NCBI GenBank assembly: GCA_020628145.1
Contig: JAHDFN010000013.1
Span: 1-35,800, forward strand
Reading direction: 5' to 3'
DNA: 35,800 nt
Origin: Saprospiraceae bacterium
Lineage (GTDB): Bacteria; Bacteroidota; Bacteroidia; Chitinophagales; Saprospiraceae
Under the pieces are notes generated by a model, which was given only the letters and a program-made list of their open reading frames with translations, was not told the origin of the DNA and did no database searches. Position 1 is the first letter of the stretch. Each line of letters starts with the position of its first letter. A program made the position numbers and the translations under genes. Shown here in pieces: positions 18,154 through 28,443 of this stretch.

Positions 18154-19401
18154 ATGAGATACAATAGAAAAACATCTACGATAAGAAAGCCAATATGCTT
18201 TTTATTCTTCATTTTATTTTCAATACATTTAAATGCTCAGGATGTGGGCAGCATCAAGGGCTATGTTTTTGATGAGGTGAGCAATACTCCCCTGTCCTTT
18301 GCCAACATCAACATTCTCAATACTTCCCTAGGAACCGTAACGAATAATGATGGTGAATTCGAATTGAAATTCGATGAATACCCCGACTCCGTTTTAATTA
18401 GTTTTATGGGATATGAAGATAAAACAATCGGAGTGGAAAACACAGATGGGAACACCCTGAAAATCGGATTGACTCCTTGGACTTATGAGTTGGATGAGAT
18501 TGTTGTATTATCACAAAATCCTGAATATTACGTTAGGGAAGCAGCGAAAAGATACAAAACCAACAGAGGGAAAAAAGCCCATCTTTTACAAGCTTATTAT
18601 CAGAATAAATCCAATGTCGAAAAAGATGGGAAAAAGCAAATCGAAAAAGATGAAGCTGTTTTCAAAATACATGTTCCTGAAAAAACCAACGATGAGAAAA
18701 TAAAAAGCAGATTACTCCTTCATCGTTATTCTGAAAATGAAATCGAGGTGGATATGAGTATGATCAATAAGGAAAAGGTCAAGAAAAAAATAGAGAATCT
18801 CCAACAGGATCAAGAAGAACAGGAAGACATCACGGGCAACGGCCCACAAAACATATTCAAACTACTGGAAGATCTTACCGAAGTTGATTTTTTTGACGAG
18901 GCCAAAATGAATCAATTTACCTATTCATTCGAGAAACCTTCCTTTTACAGGAATGAAGAACTTATTGTTATTGGGTTCGAGAGGACGAAAAAGAAGAAAT
19001 ATATGAAAGGGAAAATATTTTTGGAAAAAGACAATCTGGCTATTGTTTCCTTAGAATACGAACAAACCGTAAAGATACCTTTAATCCTTCGTCCAATTGT
19101 AAAAAGGTTAATCGGCATGAATATTACAACCGTCGATCAGGAAATCAAAATCCAAAATCAGGAAATCAACAATGAATGGTATCCGAAAACCATTCTCAAT
19201 AAAAGCAGCTTAAATATCAAAAAGAAAACCCAAAGAATGGATTTGAGCGGGCAAAACATTTTCAACGTTGAAAAAATTGAATTTGAAAATGTCAAGCCGA
19301 TTGAAGAAGAAAATTTATTCGACCCGAAAAAGAAATATGAAGGGCAAGTCCGAAAAACAGAAGGCTTGGAATGGTCGGATATTAATGTGATAGAAAATTA
19401 A
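18154..19401 (+). CDS. carboxypeptidase-like regulatory domain protein
   Basis: Signal peptide then IKGYVFDEVSNTPLSFANINILNTSLGTVTNNDGEFELKF (CarboxypepD_reg-like); the track's 18112 start is TTG and 18154 is the first ATG. Confidence 0.82.
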   Translation: MRYNRKTSTIRKPICFLFFILFSIHLNAQDVGSIKGYVFDEVSNTPLSFANINILNTSLGTVTNNDGEFELKFDEYPDSVLISFMGYEDKTIGVENTDGNTLKIGLTPWTYELDEIVVLSQNPEYYVREAAKRYKTNRGKKAHLLQAYYQNKSNVEKDGKKQIEKDEAVFKIHVPEKTNDEKIKSRLLLHRYSENEIEVDMSMINKEKVKKKIENLQQDQEEQEDITGNGPQNIFKLLEDLTEVDFFDEAKMNQFTYSFEKPSFYRNEELIVIGFERTKKKKYMKGKIFLEKDNLAIVSLEYEQTVKIPLILRPIVKRLIGMNITTVDQEIKIQNQEINNEWYPKTILNKSSLNIKKKTQRMDLSGQNIFNVEKIEFENVKPIEEENLFDPKKKYEGQVRKTEGLEWSDINVIEN

Positions 19402-19411
19402 TATTCAAAAT

Positions 19412-19444
19412 AAAAAAAGCGGTGGAGTTCCCACCGCTTTTTTT
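19412..19444. terminator. bidirectional intrinsic terminator between convergent genes
   Basis: AAAAAAAGCGGTGG-AGTTC-CCACCGCTTTTTTT. Confidence 0.9.
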
Positions 19445-20207
19445 ATTTATTATTCATCGCTCTTTTCCTCAACCGTTGGAGGAATGGAGAAGCAAAAATA
19501 AAATTCTGTAGTAATTCGTTATCCGATTCCAAGACCTCATCCTTATTGCCAACCCAGGCTAAGCGGCCTTGGTGGAGCAGGTTTATTTTTTCACCGATTT
19601 CCATTACCGAATTCATATCGTGGGTATTGATGATAGTGGTGATTTTATTTTCTCTTGTAATCTTTTGGATTAATTCATCTATTACCAAAGATGTTTTGGG
19701 ATCCAATCCGGAGTTCGGCTCATCACAAAAAAGATATTTCGGATTAAGGACAATGGAACGGGCAATCCCTACCCTTTTCTGCATACCACCCGAAATCTCA
19801 CCGGGATATTTATTATTACTTCCTTCCAAGTTGACGACCTCGATCATCTCATCTACCCTATCCTGTTTTTCCTTCTTTGTCTTCTTGGTAAACATATCCA
19901 AGGGGAAACGGATGTTTTCCTCGACGGTCATCGAATCAAAAAGGGCGGAGCCCTGAAAGAGCATACCGATGTCTTTTCTCAAATCAATCAACTCCCTTTT
20001 ATTGAGGGTTGTGATATTAACATCGTCATACCATATATCACCATCGGTAGGAGACATCAGAGAGACTAATAATTTGAGGAAAACCGTTTTCCCTGCACCA
20101 CTCCTTCCAATAATCAGGTTGGTCTTACCTTTTTCAAAAACGGTAGAAATACCTTTCAGTACTTCCACATCATCAAATGATTTCTTTATATCTACAGCTC
20201 GTATCAA
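19443..20207 (-). CDS. Mla-type phospholipid ABC transporter ATP-binding protein
   Basis: Walker A GRSGAGKT, signature ISGGMQKR, Walker B LFCDEPNSGLDP; next to MlaE-type permeases. Confidence 0.93.
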   Translation of the reverse strand: MIRAVDIKKSFDDVEVLKGISTVFEKGKTNLIIGRSGAGKTVFLKLLVSLMSPTDGDIWYDDVNITTLNKRELIDLRKDIGMLFQGSALFDSMTVEENIRFPLDMFTKKTKKEKQDRVDEMIEVVNLEGSNNKYPGEISGGMQKRVGIARSIVLNPKYLFCDEPNSGLDPKTSLVIDELIQKITRENKITTIINTHDMNSVMEIGEKINLLHQGRLAWVGNKDEVLESDNELLQNFIFASPFLQRLRKRAMNNK

Positions 20208-20219
20208 ATCCTATATGAA

Positions 20220-20963
20220 TTAAGTCAACATCAATGCAATTACATAATCGGAAAGCAGGATGGCCACATCACTGAATACCACCGCATTCGTACTCGCTTT
20301 CCCCAACTCTATACTTCCCCCCTTCACATAATATCCCTGGTAGGCAGGAATGGCCGACAGCATGAATGCGAATACGAATCCCTTTACAAACATCATGAAT
20401 ACATTGTAAGGTACAAAGAAAGTACGCAGCCCCAAAACATATTCGGATTCAGTAATCATTCCAGTAGGTACTACTGCCAAATACCCTCCCATGATACTGA
20501 TAAAGGCAGAAATAGCAACTAGCAAAGGCACAACGAAAAGTGCGGCAATCAATTTAGGTGCAATAAGATACGCCGCAGTATTGACACCCATGATTTCAAG
20601 AGCATCAATCTGTTCCTTCTGTCGCATCCCTCCGATTTCCGCAGCGATATTCGAACCGACCTTTCCGGCCAGTACCAAGCAGGTAATGGTAGGTGCCAAT
20701 TCGATGATAGTCATATCCCTAACGACATACCCGGTATAATAAAGGGGAACGAAAGTTCCTTCCAATTGGTAAGCAAACTGCATGGCAGCCACCGCACCAA
20801 TGAATAAGGCAATCAGACCAACAATAATCAATGAACCCACTCCGATATCATTCATCTGACGGGTCGTTTCCTTCCAATACATGGAAAACTTTTCCGGCTT
20901 TGAAATCATCAGCCGAAAAAGATTGACAAAACGCCCCAAATGATAAAATATGGATAGAATCAT
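20220..20963 (-). CDS. MlaE family ABC transporter permease (paralog A)
   Basis: ELAPTITCLVLAGKVGSNIAAEIGGMRQKEQIDALEIMGVN motif of the MlaE family. Confidence 0.95.
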   Translation of the reverse strand: MILSIFYHLGRFVNLFRLMISKPEKFSMYWKETTRQMNDIGVGSLIIVGLIALFIGAVAAMQFAYQLEGTFVPLYYTGYVVRDMTIIELAPTITCLVLAGKVGSNIAAEIGGMRQKEQIDALEIMGVNTAAYLIAPKLIAALFVVPLLVAISAFISIMGGYLAVVPTGMITESEYVLGLRTFFVPYNVFMMFVKGFVFAFMLSAIPAYQGYYVKGGSIELGKASTNAVVFSDVAILLSDYVIALMLT

Positions 20964-20980
20964 TATCCGATTTAAATTAT

Positions 20981-21724
20981 TTAAGTCATCATCAATGTAA
21001 TGATGAAGTCAAAAAACAAAATGGTAATATTACTGTAAACCACGGCATTCATATTGGCCTGCCCCAATTCCATACTTCCTCCTCCTACAAAATACCCCTG
21101 ATAGGCGGGAATCGATGTCAGAATAACACCGAATACGACAGCCTTTACAAACATGATAGTTATGTTGTATGGAACAAAGAAGGAACGCAAACCGAAAACA
21201 TATTCCGATTCCGTAATCATACCGGTAGGCACAACAGCCAGATACCCTCCGATAATCGCCACGAATGCCGCAATCGCTACCAATAATGGAACGACAAACA
21301 AGGCGGCAATGATTTTCGGAAAGACCAAGTATGCCGCAGTATTGACACCCATGATTTCAAGGGCATCTATCTGTTCTTTCTGCCTCATTCCGCCAATTTC
21401 CGCCGCTATATTGGAACCGACCTTTCCGGCCAATACCAAACAGGTCAAGGTAGGAGCCATTTCAATGATGGTCATATCCCTGACGATATAGCCTGTGTAA
21501 TACATGGGTACGATTTGCCCCCCCAGCTGATAAGCAATCTGCACGGCAGAAACCGCACCAATAAAAAGGGCAATCATACAGACGATAATCAAAGAACCGA
21601 TGCCGATGTCGTTCATCTGACGCATGGTTTCCTTCCAATACATCCCCCCATTCTCCGGTCGGGCAATCATCAGCTTAAGGAGATTGACAAAACGGCCAAG
21701 ATGATAGAAAAAGGTTAAAATCAT
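20981..21724 (-). CDS. MlaE family ABC transporter permease (paralog B)
   Basis: Same family motif; colinear and same length (247 aa) as the adjacent gene. Confidence 0.95.
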   Translation of the reverse strand: MILTFFYHLGRFVNLLKLMIARPENGGMYWKETMRQMNDIGIGSLIIVCMIALFIGAVSAVQIAYQLGGQIVPMYYTGYIVRDMTIIEMAPTLTCLVLAGKVGSNIAAEIGGMRQKEQIDALEIMGVNTAAYLVFPKIIAALFVVPLLVAIAAFVAIIGGYLAVVPTGMITESEYVFGLRSFFVPYNITIMFVKAVVFGVILTSIPAYQGYFVGGGSMELGQANMNAVVYSNITILFFDFIITLMMT

Positions 21725-21925
21725 TGATTATTGTTGATGAAGAGGAAAGCAATTTGTTTCCTATTTCAAAATAAAGCCGAAAATTACATTTTTTTACAGA
21801 AAAGAGTACTAGTAATATCGGTTTAAGGCAGAATAGTTGATAATACTTGATAAAATTTGTTTATTTATCCAATAATTTATTGTGAGGTATCGGCGATACC
21901 GGAAGAAAACCTAAAAATCCTTGGA

Positions 21926-22918
21926 ATGTTACAGAAGCTGATAGAGTTTTTCCAGAATTTATTCGGTGGAAAAAAGAACGAGCCTACCCCTCCCCGACCA
22001 CCGGTGCCGGATCCGGCCCCCATACCTTCTCCACATATTCCCTCACCTCCCCCACCGAAACCTCCGACCGAAGAAGAACCTGAAAGTGACGAGGGCATGG
22101 TTTCGGATGGTTCGGACTTATTGGCTGATCCCGATACGATTGGTACGGTTGTATTTCCTGAAGAATTGGAAATCGTAGAAGCGGAAGAGGTAACTCCCCT
22201 GGAGCCTATAATCGATACTACAATTACGGATGTCCCCGTCGTAGTACAACCGGATGATCCTGTCTTGGTGGATGAACCCGAAGTGACTCCCGAAGAACCC
22301 GAACGCCCCAAACATGAAAAAAGATATACCTGGTGTCTGGACAATGGACATGGAAGATTTACGGCCGGAAAACGTTCTCCAAAATTCGAGAGCGGGGATC
22401 GATTCTTCGAATATGAATTCAATAGGGATATTGTAAAAAGAATCATCAGGAAACTGGATGAAGTTGGAGTGGATTATTTCAATGTGGTTCCGGAAGTCGA
22501 TACTGATAATTTCCTCAAGGGACGGGTGGATAGGGCCAATGCCTATCAAACGGATTTACCTAAGCTCTTCGTTTCCATCCATGCCAATGCCGCTCCTTCC
22601 CAATCCTCGGAACATTGGGCTGTTCCCGGAGCCAAAGGTGCTGAAACCTGGTATTATACCGGAAGTAGCCGGGGTCGGAAACTCGCAGGAATTTTTCAAA
22701 AACATATTGTCAATTATACCGGTTTTGTGAATCGTGGGCTGAAAAGCACGAAGAAACTATATGTCATCAAGAATACTTCCATGACCGCCGCCCTAACGGA
22801 AAACGGTTTTTACAATCATAAAAAAGAGGTGGTAGAATTGATGAAGGACGAGGTGAGGCAATCCATTGCGGATGCACATATTGCCGCTATCTTGGAAGTT
22901 GAAAAAAACGGATTATAA
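21926..22918 (+). CDS. N-acetylmuramoyl-L-alanine amidase (Amidase_3) with Pro/Glu-rich linker
   Basis: WCLDNGHGRFTAGKRSP, FVSIHANAAPS, TENGFYNHKKEV; the track opens at 21857, but 21926 (MLQKLIEFFQNLFGGKK) is a plausible start. Confidence 0.88.
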   Translation: MLQKLIEFFQNLFGGKKNEPTPPRPPVPDPAPIPSPHIPSPPPPKPPTEEEPESDEGMVSDGSDLLADPDTIGTVVFPEELEIVEAEEVTPLEPIIDTTITDVPVVVQPDDPVLVDEPEVTPEEPERPKHEKRYTWCLDNGHGRFTAGKRSPKFESGDRFFEYEFNRDIVKRIIRKLDEVGVDYFNVVPEVDTDNFLKGRVDRANAYQTDLPKLFVSIHANAAPSQSSEHWAVPGAKGAETWYYTGSSRGRKLAGIFQKHIVNYTGFVNRGLKSTKKLYVIKNTSMTAALTENGFYNHKKEVVELMKDEVRQSIADAHIAAILEVEKNGL

Positions 22919-22922
22919 AAAA

Positions 22923-22942
22923 GGGGCTTCTCCCGAAGCCCC
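22923..22942 (-). terminator. intrinsic terminator (minus strand, for the GT2 gene)
   Basis: Minus strand GGGGCTTC-GGGA-GAAGCCCC followed by TTTTTT. Confidence 0.7.
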
Positions 22943-22986
22943 CAAACGCCTAAAAATTACACTCGATATATTTTAATCCAAATTCT

Positions 22987-23823
22987 TTACGCTATTGTCC
23001 CCCATTCATTGACAGAAAACATGGTATGGGCCATTGTTTCCCAGGTGTTATTGAGGGAAGACATCATCTTTTCTATCGGAAGGTTATAAAGCAATCCGAT
23101 TTTGGCTATCATGATGGGAGTTCTATAGATTTCCTTCAATCCGACTTTGGAGCCTTCGGCATTCACCCATTGCATCAATGGATATTCGTACATTCTCCTG
23201 GCTGCATACTGCTTCCCGAATGCCTGCCTTGCCCTTACGAACAATTCCACATCGAACAACCAATCTGTCTTGAATCCGGCTTCGAAAATCCTTGTAGCCA
23301 TTTCCCTGCTGAAAATCTTAGCACCACACTGCGTATCATTAATCGGTAACCCCGAAACGGCATTAATCATGGTTCCTACCACTTTCGAAAATACCTTTCT
23401 AGACAATTTACGGGAGATATTAGCTCCCAAACGAGCCATTCTTGAACCCACAACCGCCTGATAGAATGAATTTCTTTTGATAAATTCGGACATTTGGCTG
23501 AATTCTTCCAAAGTCGTCGCCAAGTCGGCATCCAAGAAACCTATATGTGAATGGTCGTATTGATTCAATGCCAATAAAACACCTTGTCTGACGGCCTCTG
23601 CTTTCCCCCCGTTCTGAACCATATCCAAAACAGTACAGTTTTCCGGAGCAGCCTTTTGTATATTGTTCAATACATTTAAGGTATCATCCTTACTGCCGTC
23701 ATTGACGAATATGATATGAATCCCCTTGTTATCGGAAAGAAAGGAAATGAATTTTCCAGTATCCAATCTATCGGCTTCGTTGTAGCAAGGGATGATTAAG
23801 CTTGTAACATTCATCGTTTTCAT
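22987..23823 (-). CDS. glycosyltransferase family 2 (dolichyl-phosphate glucosyltransferase-like)
   Basis: SLIIPCYNEADRLD, FVNDGSKDDT, GFLDADLATTLEEF, VVGSRMARLGA, NDTQCGAKIFSRE. Confidence 0.93.
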   Translation of the reverse strand: MKTMNVTSLIIPCYNEADRLDTGKFISFLSDNKGIHIIFVNDGSKDDTLNVLNNIQKAAPENCTVLDMVQNGGKAEAVRQGVLLALNQYDHSHIGFLDADLATTLEEFSQMSEFIKRNSFYQAVVGSRMARLGANISRKLSRKVFSKVVGTMINAVSGLPINDTQCGAKIFSREMATRIFEAGFKTDWLFDVELFVRARQAFGKQYAARRMYEYPLMQWVNAEGSKVGLKEIYRTPIMIAKIGLLYNLPIEKMMSSLNNTWETMAHTMFSVNEWGTIA

Positions 23824-24196
23824 ATCAATTAAAATTTAAGTGTTTAATGAATACATCAGCAAGTTAAGGGTACATCGAGGCTTACATCCGAAAAAGTAGC
23901 TTGATGGTCTTCAAGGAGGGGTGAAAGGCATTCAAACGTAGATGAAGTATAAAAAAAGAGCTTTTATCCTTTGAGTTCCTTATTTTTTCCATTCACCGAC
24001 AGGAAAGAAGCTTTTATTTTCCAAATCGGATAATTGAACGGTGTTTGATGATTTCATACCATATTATGTAACAGATTGCAGTCGAATTCAGTACACTATT
24101 TTATAAAGTATTAAACACTCGGCAATCAAATCAGCATCACATAAAAACTATTCGGATACTTCCCTGCTTTTCGGTATTCTGACCTTCGCTCTTATT

Positions 24197-27100
24197 TTGC
24201 ATGGGAACCTTATCCTATTTTCTTTTCCGAATACATACGATAATTTCGTCCATACTTTTTTCGCCGATCATTATAGGAGGAGTTGGTTCGAACCCTGGGA
24301 GTTCAGATGGTACACCGGATTCACAACGACCAGTTATCCGCCCCTGACCCATCAGATGGGGGCTTTGATTTCTTTTGTGCTGGGATTAAAACCGGCTATG
24401 ATCTCGGTTTGGTTACTCGTGTTGGGTAATTTCATTTTCGGGGTATTCAGGTTTTCAAAAATTTGGGTGGACGATAAATCAGCTTTAGCGGCTACGATGT
24501 TTGCCGTTGTATCTCCAACGATTATGGAAACCATCCATGTTTTCGGACAATTGCCGACCATTGCCGGTATCGGTTTTTTATTACATGCTTCAACCGAGAC
24601 CTATAAATGGATCAAGCATGATAAAACCTTTTATCTGATTTCGGCCTTGTCCTTATTTGCCGTTACGGTTGCCGCTCATCATGTTACTACTATTTTCGGA
24701 ATGGTCTTTTTTGTTGCACCGGTCGTTCTTACGGCTTTGATGGATCGTTGTGGGATTGAAAAAGTGGAGTTAAAATACAATCCGGTAAAAACATTCATTT
24801 CCGAAATCTGGAAATTCAGATTCAAACTGGCTTTTTTCGGATGTGCTGTTATCTTTCTTCTTATTTTCGTAATGTTTCCTTACTGGTATTGGTCCAAGAC
24901 CGATCCGATTACCCAAGTACCCATTCCTCATGGCTCCAGGGATAGTTTTATCAATGTGAAAAGTAGCGGTATTGTTTTTTTCATTATCCCCTGGGGTATT
25001 GTCTTATCATTGTTACCCTATTTATTCGGGCGTTTATTGAGTGGCAAGAACTTCTTTATGGGAATGTCGTTTTCCCTTTTGGTAATATTGGGGACAGGAG
25101 GCACAACTCCCATACCGAAAATGTTATTAGGAGAAAATGCATTTAATATTCTGACTCTGGATAGATTTACTTTTTGGGCATCCATTATGGCGATTCCATT
25201 TGTCGGACAATTTTCCGTAAGCCTTTTTTCCGGGGATTATTCGGAATTATTATCCAAAAGAACAGGAAGGATTTTACAAAAAGTTTTTTTTATTCTAATT
25301 ACGATTTATTTAATTGCCCAAACCATTTTCATAGTCAATTTAAATCAATTCCGACCCTTACAACCGGCTCAAATCGATATCGATCCTATTACCCGTTTTC
25401 TAGAAAGAGACGAACATTATAAATGGAGATTCCTGACCTTAGGTTTCGGCGATCAGGTGGCATGGCTTTCCGCCAATACAAATGCTAAAAGTATCGATGG
25501 GAATTATCATTCTGCACGAAGAGTACCTGAGTTGACATCGAGAGCTATTGAACGGTTGGAAAATAGTAAATTCAATGGAGTGGAAGGATTGGGTTCTTTA
25601 CAACAATTTCTTACTGTTCCTGAAAAATATCATTTGAAATATATTTTTTCCAACGACAAATTCTACGATCCATTATTGCATTATGCCGGTTGGCACAGGG
25701 TTCAACGTTTGGAAAACGGGATTATGGTTTGGGAAAAACAAGATGTAAAAGGATTGCCGCCGAGGCTTCCTCAAAAGATAATTCCTTTATACCAAAGAAT
25801 AATGTGGGGCGTACTTCCTTTGAGCTGTTTGATTATCGCCATTATTATCAATTTATATTTAAGGCTATGGTTATTCAGGATTAAGGGAAAAGAAAATGAT
25901 CCGAGTTATATTTCGACAATTCCCCATGCAAAAATAAAATCAAAACCTTCGTTCATTCATTTGATTTTACTTTTGATGATTCCTCCCATTATGTTTGTCT
26001 GGGCCACCAAGGATATTTTTTTCAAACAGGCACAAAGCCATCCTGAAAAAACGGTAATGTGGTATTATGATGCTTTGGATTTAAAAAGATTCAATGAAGC
26101 ACATTCATATTTTGATCCCGAATATGGTTTGGATTTCGATCAATATATTTTGGAAATTTCCGTTTCCGATGGAATGTTGAGTTCTTATGCAAAACTGAAT
26201 TCCATAACAACTGAAATATTGGAACAAAACGAGAATGCAGCAAAAATATTGGCTACAACACGATGGGTAACCCCATTACAAAAATATGAACATAAAGATA
26301 TTCATCTCCTAAAAAAGAAAAATAACAAATGGTATTTGCGACCCCAGGAGTTCGACATTAGTATTCCTCCGGATCAATTCATCAGTCAGCCGACTGTCAG
26401 ATATTTCAAACAGGGAAAAAGAAGAGTTTCTACGGATAAAACGCCACACGACGACGTTGTAGATAGACCGGAATTATTTATTCATCATGCCCGTGTTGTG
26501 AAAAAAGACAGTTTGATTTCCGTTGTGGGGGAAATACAAAATACGGATAATCTTCCGGCACACATTACCATAACTGCGGAAATATTGGATTCATTAGGTA
26601 GGGTGGTTACTCGTTATAATGCCAAGTTCGGTGTACAACATAAATTGTTGCCTAAAGAAAAAACCGGCTTTAAAATAGAATTCGAAGAATTGGCATGGAG
26701 GGAGGATGGCAAACATAAACCCGGCATTTTAAATCCAAAAGAATTCAATCCTTTTTTCTTTGAGGAAGAAAAATTGACTTGTAGGATTTTTGCGAAAGCC
26801 GTAGCAGAAAATACCGATATTTACAAATATGGGAATCTACAGAATTATAGTGTAGTGAAAAAAGAAAATAAATTCTGTGTCGAAGGCTCTATTGTTAACA
26901 CCGGCGTGGATGAAATCACAATACCCGAATTGATTGTTTCCTACTATGATAAAGACTGTAATATAGAATGGGTGGATTATCACTTCATAGCCCAAGCTGT
27001 CCGACCTCAAAGAGAAGCTCCTTTTTCCCATCCTTTAACAGAATCCTATCATGTTCAAACTATTTATAAAATAAATGACGACAATTTATATGTAAACGGT

Positions 27101-27226
27101 TTGCAGCAAGCCACCTTTCTAAAAGGAAGATCAATGGAACCTTGTGTTGGCAATTATATGGAACATAAGAATAAAAAAATAAAACTGGACTTGAATTCCT
27201 TTGTCGGAATTCCATCATTGTACTAA
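24197..27226 (+). CDS. large polytopic membrane protein (6-pyruvoyl-tetrahydropterin synthase-related / GT-C-like) with C-terminal soluble domains
   Basis: About 1009 aa, multiple TMs in the N-terminal half (YDNFVHTFFADHY...TGFTTTSYPPLTHQ); one TM, then an NTF2-like region and beta-rich domains; the true N-terminus is probably upstream of the TTG start. Confidence 0.75.
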   Translation: MHGNLILFSFPNTYDNFVHTFFADHYRRSWFEPWEFRWYTGFTTTSYPPLTHQMGALISFVLGLKPAMISVWLLVLGNFIFGVFRFSKIWVDDKSALAATMFAVVSPTIMETIHVFGQLPTIAGIGFLLHASTETYKWIKHDKTFYLISALSLFAVTVAAHHVTTIFGMVFFVAPVVLTALMDRCGIEKVELKYNPVKTFISEIWKFRFKLAFFGCAVIFLLIFVMFPYWYWSKTDPITQVPIPHGSRDSFINVKSSGIVFFIIPWGIVLSLLPYLFGRLLSGKNFFMGMSFSLLVILGTGGTTPIPKMLLGENAFNILTLDRFTFWASIMAIPFVGQFSVSLFSGDYSELLSKRTGRILQKVFFILITIYLIAQTIFIVNLNQFRPLQPAQIDIDPITRFLERDEHYKWRFLTLGFGDQVAWLSANTNAKSIDGNYHSARRVPELTSRAIERLENSKFNGVEGLGSLQQFLTVPEKYHLKYIFSNDKFYDPLLHYAGWHRVQRLENGIMVWEKQDVKGLPPRLPQKIIPLYQRIMWGVLPLSCLIIAIIINLYLRLWLFRIKGKENDPSYISTIPHAKIKSKPSFIHLILLLMIPPIMFVWATKDIFFKQAQSHPEKTVMWYYDALDLKRFNEAHSYFDPEYGLDFDQYILEISVSDGMLSSYAKLNSITTEILEQNENAAKILATTRWVTPLQKYEHKDIHLLKKKNNKWYLRPQEFDISIPPDQFISQPTVRYFKQGKRRVSTDKTPHDDVVDRPELFIHHARVVKKDSLISVVGEIQNTDNLPAHITITAEILDSLGRVVTRYNAKFGVQHKLLPKEKTGFKIEFEELAWREDGKHKPGILNPKEFNPFFFEEEKLTCRIFAKAVAENTDIYKYGNLQNYSVVKKENKFCVEGSIVNTGVDEITIPELIVSYYDKDCNIEWVDYHFIAQAVRPQREAPFSHPLTESYHVQTIYKINDDNLYVNGLQQATFLKGRSMEPCVGNYMEHKNKKIKLDLNSFVGIPSLY

Positions 27227-28443
27227 TGAAGTCGATAATAAAACATATCATTTTCATTTTGTTTATTTCATTTATTTCTTCATGCAAAGAAGAAATAAAT
27301 GGAGATGCAATGATCTTAAAACCAGATAACTTGAAAATAATTTGCAAGAATGAAATCCAAGCCGGAGAGTCATTGGAAATCGAATTGAGTTCTAATAAAA
27401 TCCATGAGGATTTGTTGATCGTTTACACCCAAATGTCCGGCAGTTATGTTTTTCCTGTCGAATCTAAAAAAATAATAACGGATACGTTCCTTACCCGAAA
27501 ATCAGGAAAACTCAATATTAGGTTATTAGCAGGGCCTCATTTACTGGATACCCAAGAAATCAATATCCTTCCCAATATGGGAACAGGAAAAATAGAATCC
27601 TATATCGGCCCGAAATCTATTTTGACGACAACCAATGAACCTTCCATGTTGGTTGCTATTCCCGCAGATGAATTTGATAATCCTGTTACAGAGGGAACAA
27701 TTTCAGACTTTAGTTATATCCGTCCGAATTATTCAAAGGAGTTGCATCAAATCCGAATGGAAAAATTAACGAACCATCACACTTTTTTCGCACAAACAAA
27801 AACAGGGAAAACCCTAGCAGGTGTACAATGCGACAATGGTTTTTCAGATGAAAAATATGTGGATGAGGAAGCAGGTTGGCCCTTACAAATTTCATTGGAG
27901 ACTTTACCGCAAGATCTTCAGGCCGACGGCAAACACTATGTCGAAATCAAAACAAAAAAAATTACGGATAAGTTAGGGAATAATGTGAAAGATGGCACGA
28001 TTGTGACTTTTAGTATTTCCGATAAAAAACAAATCAACCAATATAGTTCGGTTACGATAAATGGTGTGGCCAAAATAGATTTTAAGTATCCGACCGTAAA
28101 TAAAAAATATGAAGTGATAGCCTTCTGTGGAAATGTAAAAAGTAATTCAATGTCCTTGACATTTATAAGTGAAATCAATGACTTTGACATAAAATATGAC
28201 CAGGTAAACATGAATTTAGTAATTGGGCCGGTAACCGGAACACTGAATCAATTCGTCCCGGACGGCAGCGAATTCAAAATAGGTGTTTCGCAAGCTTCAA
28301 AAAAGAAAATCGAAATCACTAGCCCCGCCCAAGACGGTATGATAGAAGTCGATTTGAAAGAATTGTTTCTAGATAAGAAACCGACAATTATTTCTGTGAA
28401 GTACGCAGGGAAAACAACATTGAGACAAATATTCATTAAATGA
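27226..28443 (+). CDS. lipoprotein with Ig/invasin-like domains
   Basis: Lipobox FISFISSC; Big_1-like segment LQADGKHYVEIKTKKITDKLGNNVKDGTIVTFSI; start overlaps the upstream stop (TAATG). Confidence 0.8.
   Translation: MKSIIKHIIFILFISFISSCKEEINGDAMILKPDNLKIICKNEIQAGESLEIELSSNKIHEDLLIVYTQMSGSYVFPVESKKIITDTFLTRKSGKLNIRLLAGPHLLDTQEINILPNMGTGKIESYIGPKSILTTTNEPSMLVAIPADEFDNPVTEGTISDFSYIRPNYSKELHQIRMEKLTNHHTFFAQTKTGKTLAGVQCDNGFSDEKYVDEEAGWPLQISLETLPQDLQADGKHYVEIKTKKITDKLGNNVKDGTIVTFSISDKKQINQYSSVTINGVAKIDFKYPTVNKKYEVIAFCGNVKSNSMSLTFISEINDFDIKYDQVNMNLVIGPVTGTLNQFVPDGSEFKIGVSQASKKKIEITSPAQDGMIEVDLKELFLDKKPTIISVKYAGKTTLRQIFIK

Noticed and set aside
21877-22446. 189-aa minus-strand ORF rich in Gly/Ser
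   Set aside because: Antisense to the Pro/Glu-rich linker of the amidase gene; low-complexity shadow ORF.
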